The notes: generated by a model from the letters alone, not told the origin. A stretch of DNA of 7,056 nucleotides from Gemmatimonadota bacterium (GCA_003221075.1 QHUF01000089.1:1-7056); one strand, 5' to 3'; shown: positions 1 to 6,258, counted from the stretch's first letter. Program-made: numbers and translations.

Positions 1-991
1 CGCGCTCCAGCGAGTCGGCGGCCTGCCGCAGATGCTCGCCGTGGCTCACCAGCTCGAGCCGGCTGAGCGTGGACGGGCGAGCGCTTTCGCCGGTCCCCCC
101 GGTCGCCCCCACACCGGGTGGCGTGCCGCGGCGGACCATCGTTGCCACAGTCTCGATGGGCACCACGTCGGGCTCGCTGTCGATGAACTGCACGAGCAGC
201 CCGGCGAACTTCCGGAATTCTGCGCTCTCAGGATCGGGCCGGCCGCGCTCGGCGACCTCGCGGGCAGCGTGCGCGATCGACGTCGCCGCCATCTGGAACA
301 GCTCCGCGATCGTGTCGCCGACGCCGGCGGGGGGTGCGACAGTCGTCCGGCTGATCGCGCCGATCGCTTGCTCGATTCCCTCGAGGAGATCCGGCAGCGG
401 CGGGAGATCGTTGAGCGCGGCGAGACCGCGGAGCGGCTGCAGCGCTTTGAGGACCTGCTGCAGCGGATCATGTGCGATCGGATTGGCGCGCAACGCCCGT
501 CCGGCGCGATCGAGCGCGCTCGCGATGGCCGCACCCTCGCGCGCGACGAACGCGCGCGCGCCCGCGTCCAGCCCAATCGCCTCCGCCGCTCGGACCTGGG
601 CCGAGGGACGCCCGCCGAACTGTTCGAGCTGGCTCGCCAGCGCCTCGGCTTTGGCGGTGTCCGCCTCCGTCCAGCTCGCCGCCTTGCGCACGAAGATTTT
701 GAGGTCATCGACCGAGCGAATGGCGATCTGCTTCGTCGCCGCGTCCCACGGGCGCCGGCCCTCGCGCACGCCGCGTGCGAACGCCTCGAACCCCATGGCC
801 GCGCGCGCGATCCCCTGCTGGCTTGCCATGAGCGCGCTGCCCCGGAGCGCGCGCGCCAGGCGCACCAGCTCGTCCGCCGCCGGCGGGGCCGGTGGCTGGA
901 GCAGCGCATCGAGGCGGTCGAGATACTCCCCCGCCTCGAGGGCGAAGAAGTCCGACATGCCGAGTGGCGTCGGGGCGCCTGGCTGAGTCAT
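1..991 (-). CDS. HPt-like domain protein with degenerate phosphotransfer site (partial, C-terminus off the left edge)
   Basis: An uninterrupted minus-strand frame runs from ATG at 991 to the left edge with no stop, so the C-terminus is missing. A second in-frame ATG at 958 (MSDFFALEAGEYLDRLDALL) is an alternative start; neither has a clear Shine-Dalgarno. Numbering from 958 gives 319 visible residues. Residues 1-115 look like a helical HPt domain of the CheA/chemotaxis kind: the stretch LARALRGSA (34-42) lines up with the family motif LAHTLKGSA. The phosphorylated histidine is replaced by Arg36, so it probably cannot accept phosphate. Residues 120-275 are Ala/Leu-rich, mostly helical and of unknown fold; 275-300 is a Gly/Pro/Thr linker, followed by another helix. 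It could be a scaffold or decoy in a two-component or chemotaxis-like pathway, or a truncated view of a hybrid kinase. Family assignment is moderate; function is inferred. Confidence 0.72.
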   Translation of the reverse strand, partial: MTQPGAPTPLGMSDFFALEAGEYLDRLDALLQPPAPPAADELVRLARALRGSALMASQQGIARAAMGFEAFARGVREGRRPWDAATKQIAIRSVDDLKIFVRKAASWTEADTAKAEALASQLEQFGGRPSAQVRAAEAIGLDAGARAFVAREGAAIASALDRAGRALRANPIAHDPLQQVLKALQPLRGLAALNDLPPLPDLLEGIEQAIGAISRTTVAPPAGVGDTIAELFQMAATSIAHAAREVAERGRPDPESAEFRKFAGLLVQFIDSEPDVVPIETVATMVRRGTPPGVGATGGTGESARPSTLSRLELVSHGEHLRQAADSLER

Positions 992-995
992 GGAG

Positions 996-1015
996 GAACA
1001 ACATAAGTAGATTAG
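996..1015. promoter_or_regulatory. Possible bidirectional promoter between HPt-like gene and ABC operon
   Basis: This is the only AT-rich block between two divergent genes. On the minus strand TATGTT (1005-1000) resembles a -10 box and lies 8 bases before the ATG at 991, the spacing expected for a leaderless transcript. On the plus strand TAGATT (1008-1013) resembles a -10 box and would start RNA near 1020, just before the ABC start. The two boxes lie almost back to back, so their use would be mutually exclusive. No convincing -35 box is seen on either side. Confidence 0.3.
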
Positions 1016-1028
1016 GCGCCCGGTGGCC

Positions 1029-1754
1029 ATGGTACTGGATGTAAAGGACTTGCGGTATCACTTGCCCGGAAACGGGAAACTCCTGATCGACGGGATATCG
1101 TTCTCCGTCGGGGCAGGTGAGACGCTGGTTCTGCTCGGCCGTAGCGGCGCGGGCAAGACCACAACGTTGAAGCTCGTGAATCGCCTCCTCAGCCCCACGG
1201 GAGGCGCCGTGCGAATCGCGGGCGAACCGGCGGACGCCGTGGAGCCGACCGTGCTGCGGCGTCGCATCGGGTACGTGCTTCAGGAAGTCGGACTCTTTCC
1301 GCATTTCACCGTCGCAGGCAACGTGGGACTGTTGCCGCGACTCGAGCAGTGGCCCAGGGACCGTATCGAGCGGCGTGTGCGCGAGCTGCTCGCCCTGGTG
1401 GGGTTGGACCCCGAAATTTTTTCGGCGCGCTTCCCGCACCAGCTCTCCGGCGGCCAGCGCCAGCGCGTCGGCGTCGCGCGCGCCCTCGCGCTCGATCCTC
1501 CGCTGCTGCTGCTCGACGAGCCGTTCGGGGCTCTCGACGCCATCACGCGGCTCGAGCTGCAACGCGAATTCCGTTCCCTCGAAGGGAGACTCGGCAAAGC
1601 GATGGTGTTCGTCACGCACGATGTCCGGGAGGGTCTGTTGCTCGGCACGCGCATCGGACTCCTCGATGCCGGACGCCTGGCATTCCTTGGAACGCCGGAG
1701 GAGTTTCGCGCCAGCGCGCTCCCCGAGGTCCGCAGATTCATGGACGCCGTCTGA
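1029..1754 (+). CDS. ABC transporter ATPase, OpuCA/ProV-like (quaternary amine or ergothioneine importer class), no CBS domains
   Basis: This 241-residue protein is the cytoplasmic ATPase that powers the importer encoded by this operon. All nucleotide-binding motifs are intact: Walker A GRSGAGKT (37-44), Q-loop Gln85 in GYVLQE, signature LSGGQ (139-143), Walker B LLLLDEP (159-165), D-loop GALD and H-loop His197 in VTHD. The protein ends at RRFMDAV, just after the core. OpuCA and ProV proteins normally continue into paired CBS domains that sense ionic strength, and none are present, so regulation by osmolarity at the protein level is unlikely. I chose ATG 1029; GTG 1023 in the same frame is the alternative, and neither has a strong ribosome site. 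Its stop overlaps the permease frame. The class is secure; the substrate is not determinable from the ATPase. Confidence 0.93.
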   Translation: MVLDVKDLRYHLPGNGKLLIDGISFSVGAGETLVLLGRSGAGKTTTLKLVNRLLSPTGGAVRIAGEPADAVEPTVLRRRIGYVLQEVGLFPHFTVAGNVGLLPRLEQWPRDRIERRVRELLALVGLDPEIFSARFPHQLSGGQRQRVGVARALALDPPLLLLDEPFGALDAITRLELQREFRSLEGRLGKAMVFVTHDVREGLLLGTRIGLLDAGRLAFLGTPEEFRASALPEVRRFMDAV

Positions 1755-2380
1755 GGCTATTTCAGTTTTACGCGAACCACGCGAGCGAGGTGTGGTTGCT
1801 CGTTGGCCAGCACGTCGGCCTGGTGGCGATCTCAACCGCAATCGCCTCGGCTCTCGGCTTGCCGCTCGGCATCCTGGTCGCTCGCCGTCCCGAGTGGCGC
1901 CGGCCCGTGCTGGGCGTCGCGAACGTGTTTCAGACGATCCCCAGCCTGGCGCTCTTCGGTCTACTGATTCCGGTGTTCGGCATCGGTGCGTGGACGGCAA
2001 TCACCGCGCTCGTCGTCTATGCGCTGCTGCCGATCGTGCGCAACACGTACGTGGGAATCGCCGGCGTGGACCCCGCGGTACGCGAGGCGGGGCGGGGGAT
2101 GGGGATGACGGATGGCGAGCTACTCCGGCTCGTCGAGCTGCCCCTCGCCGCCGGCGTCATCCTCGCGGGCGTGCGCATCGCCACCGTCGTGAGCGTTGGG
2201 ATCGCCACGATTGCCGCGGCGATCGGTGCGGGCGGGCTCGGCGTCTACATCTTTCGCGGCGTCGCGACCGTGGACAACACCCTGATCCTCGCGGGCGCGA
2301 TTCCCGCCGCGCTGCTCGCACTCCTCGCCGACGGATTGCTCGGATTCGTGGAGCGACGGCTGGTCTGGCGGCAACGATGA
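1751..2380 (+). CDS. ABC transporter permease, OpuCB/ProW-like
   Basis: This is the inner-membrane permease of the importer, about 209 residues with five to six membrane segments (roughly 18-44, 55-76, 79-97, 130-160, 175-199). The cytoplasmic EAA coupling loop that contacts the ATPase is visible at 112-142, beginning EAGRGMGM and ending with the Gly before VRIAT. FQTIPSLALFGLLIP (60-74) is characteristic of the OpuCB/YehW/EgtU branch. The start is odd: family-like sequence (FQFYANHASEVW) begins right after the ATPase stop, but this frame has no ATG, GTG or TTG there. The nearest candidate is CTG at 1751, overlapping the ATPase stop as CTGA, which would suit translational coupling. The first ordinary codon, GTG 1790, would remove the conserved N-terminal residues. 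The 3' end overlaps the binding-protein gene as ATGA (2377-2380). Confidence 0.9.
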   Translation: MRLFQFYANHASEVWLLVGQHVGLVAISTAIASALGLPLGILVARRPEWRRPVLGVANVFQTIPSLALFGLLIPVFGIGAWTAITALVVYALLPIVRNTYVGIAGVDPAVREAGRGMGMTDGELLRLVELPLAAGVILAGVRIATVVSVGIATIAAAIGAGGLGVYIFRGVATVDNTLILAGAIPAALLALLADGLLGFVERRLVWRQR

Positions 2381-3237
2381 AGCGCGCGTTGTTGCTGGCT
2401 CTCGTCTTGTGCGGTTGTGCCAAGCGAGATCGCATTATCGTCGGTGCGAAGAACTTCACCGAGTCCGATCTATTGGCGGAGATCGTGGCGCAGCAAATCG
2501 AGCGTCGCACGGCGTTGCCGGTCGAGCGGCGGTTGCATCTCGGCGGCACGTTTGTCTGCCATCAGGCGATCACGGCTGGCGATATCGACGTCTATGTCGA
2601 GTACACGGGCACCGCGTTCACCGCGATTCTAAGGCAGCCGCCAATCGCAAACCCCGACAGCGTGTATCGTTTTGTTGCCGCGGCGTACGCGCGTGATTTC
2701 AAGTTGCAATGGACGCAACCACTTGGCTTCAACAACACGTTTGCAATTCTGGTGCGTCGCATCGATGCCGAGCGGTATGGTTTGCGGTCGATCGGGGATC
2801 TGGCGCGCGTGGCGCCGCAGTGGAAGGCGGGTTTCGGCTACGAGTTTTTGGAAAGGGCGGATGGGTTTACGGGTCTCGCCAAGCTATACGGCCTTCGGTT
2901 CTCGCAGCCGCCGACGGCGATGGACTTGGGGCTCACCTATCGCGCACTGGCCGAGCGTCGCGTGGACGTAATCGCGGGGAATTCGACCGACGGACAGATC
3001 GCCGCGCTCGATCTCGTTGCCCTGGTCGACGATCGCGGCTACTTCCCGCCCTATCAGGCGGCACCGGTCGTCAGAGCGGCTGTGCTCGAGCGATTTCCCG
3101 CCGTTCGAGCGGCGCTCGCGGAGCTAGGTGGCAAGATCTCCGATGCGGAGATGCGACGGCTCAACGCGCTGGCCGACGTGGAGCATAAGGACATCGCCGA
3201 AATCGCGCGTGCGTGGCTCGCAGAACGCGTACCCTAA
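2377..3237 (+). CDS. Substrate-binding lipoprotein, OpuAC/ProX/YehZ family (quaternary amine or ergothioneine)
   Basis: This 286-residue protein is the extracytoplasmic receptor of the importer. The N-terminus (MKRALLLALVLCGC) is a short lipoprotein signal with a lipobox-like LCGC, making Cys14 the likely lipidated residue. The mature part shows PF04069-type hallmarks: IIVGAKNFTESDLLAEI (20-36), GDIDVYVEYTGTA (68-80), NNTFAILVRR (119-128), the TDG hinge loop in AGNSTDGQIAA (200-210) and DDRGYFPPYQAAPVVR (218-233). Aromatics such as Tyr73, Tyr76 and Tyr222/226 could help form a cation-binding cage. ATG 2377 overlaps the permease stop, indicating coupled translation. The family covers betaine, choline, carnitine and ergothioneine receptors; nearby redox genes tilt slightly towards ergothioneine, but the sequence alone does not decide. 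The stop shares bases with the convergent VOC gene's stop. Confidence 0.92.
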   Translation: MKRALLLALVLCGCAKRDRIIVGAKNFTESDLLAEIVAQQIERRTALPVERRLHLGGTFVCHQAITAGDIDVYVEYTGTAFTAILRQPPIANPDSVYRFVAAAYARDFKLQWTQPLGFNNTFAILVRRIDAERYGLRSIGDLARVAPQWKAGFGYEFLERADGFTGLAKLYGLRFSQPPTAMDLGLTYRALAERRVDVIAGNSTDGQIAALDLVALVDDRGYFPPYQAAPVVRAAVLERFPAVRAALAELGGKISDAEMRRLNALADVEHKDIAEIARAWLAERVP

Positions 3238-3623
3238 GGAGGTGTGCTCGCCACGCGCTGCACGACCGCCATGATGTTTCCCTCGCTGTCCTTGAACCAC
3301 GCGGCCTTGGCGCCGCCGCCGGTGGCGATGCTGTTCTTCGTTCTGATGCCCGGCATGGCATATTCCTCGAAGACTACGCCGCGCGCCTTCAGATCGGCGA
3401 CCTCGGCTTCGACATCCTTCACCTGCCAGAAAGCCTGGCTGGCTTTTGAAGTGCCCGCATTGGGAGTCGGATACAGAAACACTTCGGCACCGCCACAAAT
3501 GTAGACCACGCCACCGGCGTACTCTTCTGCGGGCTTGAGTCCGACGATCTGCTCGTAGAATTTCCTTGCCCGCTCGATATTGGACGCGGGGATATAGGCG
3601 CGAATCGGCGCCGTGGTGAGCAT
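3234..3623 (-). CDS. VOC (glyoxalase/bleomycin-resistance fold) family protein
   Basis: This small cytoplasmic protein of 129 residues has the vicinal-oxygen-chelate fold made of two beta-alpha-beta-beta-beta modules. Module one contains IPASNIERARKFYEQIVGL (11-29), the typical helix preceded by a short strand; module two contains FWQVKDVEAEVADLKARGV and ends in the signature AWFKDSEGNIMAVVQ. The usual metal-binding His and Glu positions are not obvious (the last strand ends in Val-Gln instead of Glu), so this may be a non-glyoxalase member that binds or modifies a small molecule without a classical metal site. ATG 3623 is supported by a perfect AAGGAG six bases upstream. It is divergent from the OsmC-like gene and convergent with the binding-protein gene. 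The substrate is unknown. Confidence 0.88.
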   Translation of the reverse strand: MLTTAPIRAYIPASNIERARKFYEQIVGLKPAEEYAGGVVYICGGAEVFLYPTPNAGTSKASQAFWQVKDVEAEVADLKARGVVFEEYAMPGIRTKNSIATGGGAKAAWFKDSEGNIMAVVQRVASTPP

Positions 3624-3691
3624 ACCAGACTCCTTCCTTGATGCGATGGGCGAAGGGGTTGAGGTGGTACATTAACGACGGGAGGCATTCC
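3624..3691. promoter_or_regulatory. Divergent intergenic region of VOC and OsmC-like genes, with both ribosome binding sites
   Basis: These 68 bases separate two head-to-head genes and must carry both promoters. Strong ribosome sites decide both starts: AAGGAG at 3635-3630 on the minus strand, 6 bases before the VOC ATG, and GGGAGG at 3680-3685 on the plus strand, 6 bases before the OsmC ATG. The only AT-rich stretch, GTACATTAAC (3667-3676), could supply a -10 element in either direction (TACATT on plus, TAATGT on minus). No -35 at correct spacing is evident. The ribosome sites are firm; the promoter is tentative. Confidence 0.55.
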
Positions 3692-4138
3692 ATGCCTGAC
3701 GCAGAGGGTTTCGTGGTCGTTCGGGGCGGGGCAAAGGGGTTTGTCCAGGAAATCAGCGCCGGCCGACATCATCTCGTCGCGGATGAGCCTGTTGCCTCGG
3801 GCGGCACGGACCGTGGACCCGGTCCGTACGACCTCCTCATGTCGGCACTCGGTTCCTGCATGTCCATGACCATCGCACTGTACGCGCGGACGAAACAGTG
3901 GCCGCTCGAGAATGTCGTCATCCGGCTGCGGCATTCGCGGATTTACGCCAAGGATTGCAAGGACTGCGTGGTCAGGGACGACACCCGGCTGGACCGCATC
4001 GACACCGCGGTCGAGCTTTCGGGTCCGCTGACTGCGGAGCAGCATCGCAAGCTCATGGAGGTCGCTCACAAGTGTCCGGTGCATCGCACGCTCACGTCCG
4101 AGATCGAGATTCGCGAGGTGACCACGTCTACGCCGTAG
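3692..4138 (+). CDS. OsmC/Ohr family protein (probable thiol-dependent peroxidase)
   Basis: This 148-residue cytoplasmic protein belongs to the OsmC/Ohr fold, whose characterised members reduce organic hydroperoxides using two cysteines. Both family positions are present: Cys56 in DLLMSALGSCMSMT, on the long central helix, and Cys128 in HKCPVHRTL near the C-terminus. The N-terminal part with HHLVADEP and a GTDRGPGPYDLL entry to the helix is typical of the YhfA-like branch of OsmC rather than Ohr proper. An additional CKDC pair (Cys89 and Cys92) sits in the loop RIYAKDCKDCVV; similar cysteine pairs occur, as far as I recall, in this branch. ATG 3692 follows GGGAGG at good spacing; longer in-frame starts upstream lack such a site. 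The 3' end overlaps the convergent MFS gene by 11 bases. It is not an operon partner of any neighbour. Confidence 0.92.
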   Translation: MPDAEGFVVVRGGAKGFVQEISAGRHHLVADEPVASGGTDRGPGPYDLLMSALGSCMSMTIALYARTKQWPLENVVIRLRHSRIYAKDCKDCVVRDDTRLDRIDTAVELSGPLTAEQHRKLMEVAHKCPVHRTLTSEIEIREVTTSTP

Positions 4139-5630
4139 AGTCGCCCGTGGGGGACAACGCGATGTAGTGCGTGGTGCGTTCGCGACCGACGACGAGCGTC
4201 CGGATGCGCTCCTCCACCTCGCGGTCCGATTGCGTCGTCCGATCATGTTGGCGCAGATGCTCCGCCCACGATTCCACGAGCCAACACTCCACACCGGCGC
4301 GCTGATCCACTTGGACGATATACTCGACCGTGACGAGCACCGGCCCGGCCTCGGCGTCGAGGTTCCCGGCTACGACCGGATCGGGCCAGTTTTGCGAGTG
4401 TTCCAGGTTGCCCGCCTCAGCGACCGCGAGCCGAAACCGCGGTATCAGGGCAAGGCCAAGCAGCAGAGCGATTCCCGCACCGGTGAGTGCCCACTGCGTG
4501 CTGGCTCGGGTCGCGACGATGCCCCACAGCAGCGCGCCGATCGCGAGCGACCCGAACAGCGTCAAGGTCGAGATCGAAAGCGCCCGGCCGCGCACCCATT
4601 CGGCCGCGCCGCGCTGGGCGGCGAGAATCAGACTCGACAAGGTCGTGAGCCAGCCCGCTCCCGCGATGACCATGGCGCCGATCAGCAACGGAAAAGCTCT
4701 CACCCACGCGAGCGACAGACATCCGAGCGCGAATGCGGCGGTGGCCACCGCGGTGATGGCATCCGTCGACCAGCGCTTGCGCCACGTTGGTAACAACGAC
4801 GCACCGAGCAGTCCACCGAGGCCGAGGCTGCCGACGAGAGCACCGTAGGACACGGGCCCGCGACTGAGCGACACCCTCACGACGAGGGGCAGCAGCGCCC
4901 AGAGCGCGCTGGCGAAACCAACGAACGCGGCGGTGCGGACGACGACCGTGCGCAGCGCGGGGGCGAAGCGCACGTAGCGCACGCCGGCTCGCATCGCCGA
5001 AGCGAGACGCTCCGCCGGGAGTGTCGTGCGCACAGGCTTGCGCCGCCAGCGCCAGAGGACGAAAAAGACGCCCAGCACCGACACTGCATTGACCAAGAAC
5101 ACCGGCCCCGGCCCGCCGGCGACGATGATCACGCCCGCAAGAGCCGGTCCAATCGCGCGCGCGATGTTGATCGCGATGCTGCCGAGTCCGACCGCCGCGG
5201 GCAGTTCTTCGCGCGGCACCGTTTCGGGAATGAGGGCCTGCCAGGCGGGCAAGTCGATCGCGCTGCCGGTGCCGATGGCGAGCGTGATCACGAGCAGCAT
5301 CCACGGTTGGATCACGCCGGTGATCGTGAGCACGCCGAGCAACGCGGTCGTCAGGAACCACCACACCTGCGCGATGAGCAGGATCCGGCGCCGGTCGAAG
5401 ATGTCCGCGAGGGCACCGGCGGGAAGCGCCAGCAGGAACAGTGGCAGTGTGGTGGCCGCCTGGACGAGCGAGACCAAGAGGGGCGAGGGTACGAGCAGCG
5501 TCATCAGCCACGCCGCCGCCGCGTCGTGCATCCAGGTGCCGATGTTGGAGGCGACGTCGGCGATCCAGAGACTGCGGAAGAGGGGCCGGCGCAGCGGACT
5601 CCAGGCGGAGGCCGGGGGGGGCGCGGTCAC
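4128..5630 (-). CDS. MFS transporter, MFS_3/enterobactin-exporter-like, with shortened C-terminal domain
   Basis: From GTG 5630 this is a 500-residue inner-membrane protein with about 12 membrane helices between residues 18 and 398. The opening SPLRRPLFRSLWIADVASNI and the next WMHDAAAAWLM are hallmark MFS_3 sequences, and the loop after helix 2 holds the family motif A (AGALADIFDRRR, 71-82). This class exports siderophores, drugs or unknown small molecules. The C-terminal soluble domain begins as usual (GPVLVTVEYIV, 429-439) and ends as usual (WLVESWAEHLRQHDR, 450-464). The two parts are separated by only about ten residues, where relatives have about 35-40 more including an RRDGA-type stretch; this looks like an in-frame internal deletion near 4290-4313. 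GTG 5717 would add 29 unfamiliar residues, so I prefer 5630. It is divergent from msrA and convergent with the OsmC-like gene. Confidence 0.9.
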   Translation of the reverse strand: MTAPPPASAWSPLRRPLFRSLWIADVASNIGTWMHDAAAAWLMTLLVPSPLLVSLVQAATTLPLFLLALPAGALADIFDRRRILLIAQVWWFLTTALLGVLTITGVIQPWMLLVITLAIGTGSAIDLPAWQALIPETVPREELPAAVGLGSIAINIARAIGPALAGVIIVAGGPGPVFLVNAVSVLGVFFVLWRWRRKPVRTTLPAERLASAMRAGVRYVRFAPALRTVVVRTAAFVGFASALWALLPLVVRVSLSRGPVSYGALVGSLGLGGLLGASLLPTWRKRWSTDAITAVATAAFALGCLSLAWVRAFPLLIGAMVIAGAGWLTTLSSLILAAQRGAAEWVRGRALSISTLTLFGSLAIGALLWGIVATRASTQWALTGAGIALLLGLALIPRFRLAVAEAGNLEHSQNWPDPVVAGNLDAEAGPVLVTVEYIVQVDQRAGVECWLVESWAEHLRQHDRTTQSDREVEERIRTLVVGRERTTHYIALSPTGDSTA

Positions 5631-5682
5631 GACAACGAATCTACGCGCGCCCGAGCGCCCGGGAACCGTGATAATCCCCCGA

Positions 5683-5725
5683 TCCTTATTGGAGCAGCGC
5701 CGATCTATACTTCCCACAATTGGAG
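5683..5725 (+). promoter_or_regulatory. Probable msrA promoter and ribosome binding site
   Basis: TATACT at 5706-5711 is a good -10 box (5 of 6 consensus bases). RNA would start near 5718, giving a leader of about 19 bases that contains GGAG at 5722-5725, 11 bases before the msrA ATG. The -35 position (5683-5688, TCCTTA) is poor, so an activator or alternative sigma factor could be needed. The same 106-base gap must serve the divergent MFS gene, for which I see no clear promoter. Confidence 0.45.
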
Positions 5726-5736
5726 ATGACTTCAGT

Positions 5737-6258
5737 ATGACAGATACGACCGAACGTGCCGTGCTCGCGGGTGGCTGCTTTTGGGGAATGCAGGATCTGG
5801 TGCGGCGCTACCCGGGCGTGATCAGCACGCGGGTCGGCTATACCGGGGGCGACGTGCCCAACGCCACGTACCGCAATCACGGCACCCACGCCGAGGCGAT
5901 CGAGATCATTTTCGATCCTCGGCAGATCCGCTATCGACGGTTGCTCGAGTTTTTCTTTCAGATCCATGATCCCACGACTAAAAACCGTCAGGGCAACGAC
6001 GTCGGGGCCAGCTACCGTTCGGCAATTTTTTTCACCAACGAGAGTCAGAAGCAAACGGCGTACGACACCATTGCTGATGTCGACGCCTCGGGCTTGTGGC
6101 CAGGAAAAGTTGTGACGGAGGTGGCGCCCGCCGGTCCGTTTTGGGAGGCGGAGCCAGAGCACCAGGATTATCTCGAGCACTATCCGGACGGATACACCTG
6201 CCACTTCATTCGGCCCGATTGGGTGCTACCGAAGCGAGCCGTCTCGTCGCCGGCATAG
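5737..6258 (+). CDS. msrA: Peptide methionine-S-sulfoxide reductase MsrA
   Basis: This 173-residue cytoplasmic repair enzyme reduces the S form of methionine sulfoxide in proteins and free methionine, using thioredoxin-type electrons. The active-site motif GGCFWG carries catalytic Cys14. Other MsrA hallmarks follow: TRVGYTGGDVPNATYRNHGTHAEAIEI (31-57), FFFQIHDPTTKNRQGNDVGASYRSAIFF (72-99), with the acidic and tyrosine residues that bind the sulfoxide, and FWEAEPEHQDYL (135-146). Cys155 in GYTCHFIRP is the only other cysteine and matches the resolving position known from the Mycobacterium tuberculosis enzyme (Cys13/Cys154). It is therefore a two-cysteine type without the C-terminal cysteine tail of E. 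coli MsrA. The gene stands alone: no msrB is in view. Its stop is three bases from the end of the convergent DsbA-like gene. Confidence 0.97.
   Translation: MTDTTERAVLAGGCFWGMQDLVRRYPGVISTRVGYTGGDVPNATYRNHGTHAEAIEIIFDPRQIRYRRLLEFFFQIHDPTTKNRQGNDVGASYRSAIFFTNESQKQTAYDTIADVDASGLWPGKVVTEVAPAGPFWEAEPEHQDYLEHYPDGYTCHFIRPDWVLPKRAVSSPA

Noticed and set aside
32..1006. Long open plus-strand frames (324 and 305 residues) and a 287-residue minus frame over the HPt-like gene
   Set aside because: Their translations are Arg/Ala/Ser/Pro-rich and low in complexity, as expected for shadow frames in GC-rich DNA. The minus frame open to the left edge has normal composition and an HPt-like motif.
705..2000. 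431-residue minus-strand open frame across the ABC ATPase gene
   Set aside because: It overlaps two well-supported genes (HPt-like and ATPase) and gives an Arg/Glu-rich product with no recognisable domain.
1375..2376. N-terminal extension of the binding-protein frame, making a 620-residue protein
   Set aside because: Sequence before ATG 2377 is Arg/Ser-rich antiphase translation of the ATPase and permease. The lipoprotein signal begins exactly at 2377.
4128..4138. Possible OsmC-MFS terminator at their convergent ends
   Set aside because: The two coding regions overlap here and no stem-loop followed by T residues is visible on either strand.
5645..5665. Imperfect GC-rich palindrome (CCCGAGCGCCCGGG) upstream of the MFS start
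   Set aside because: In DNA of this GC content such short palindromes are common, and no second copy was noticed in the other promoter gaps, so I do not call it an operator.
5026..5736. N-terminal extension of MsrA into the region opposite the MFS gene
   Set aside because: The extension is antisense to a clear MFS protein, while ATG 5737 has a ribosome site and a suitable promoter and starts just before the catalytic GGCFWG.
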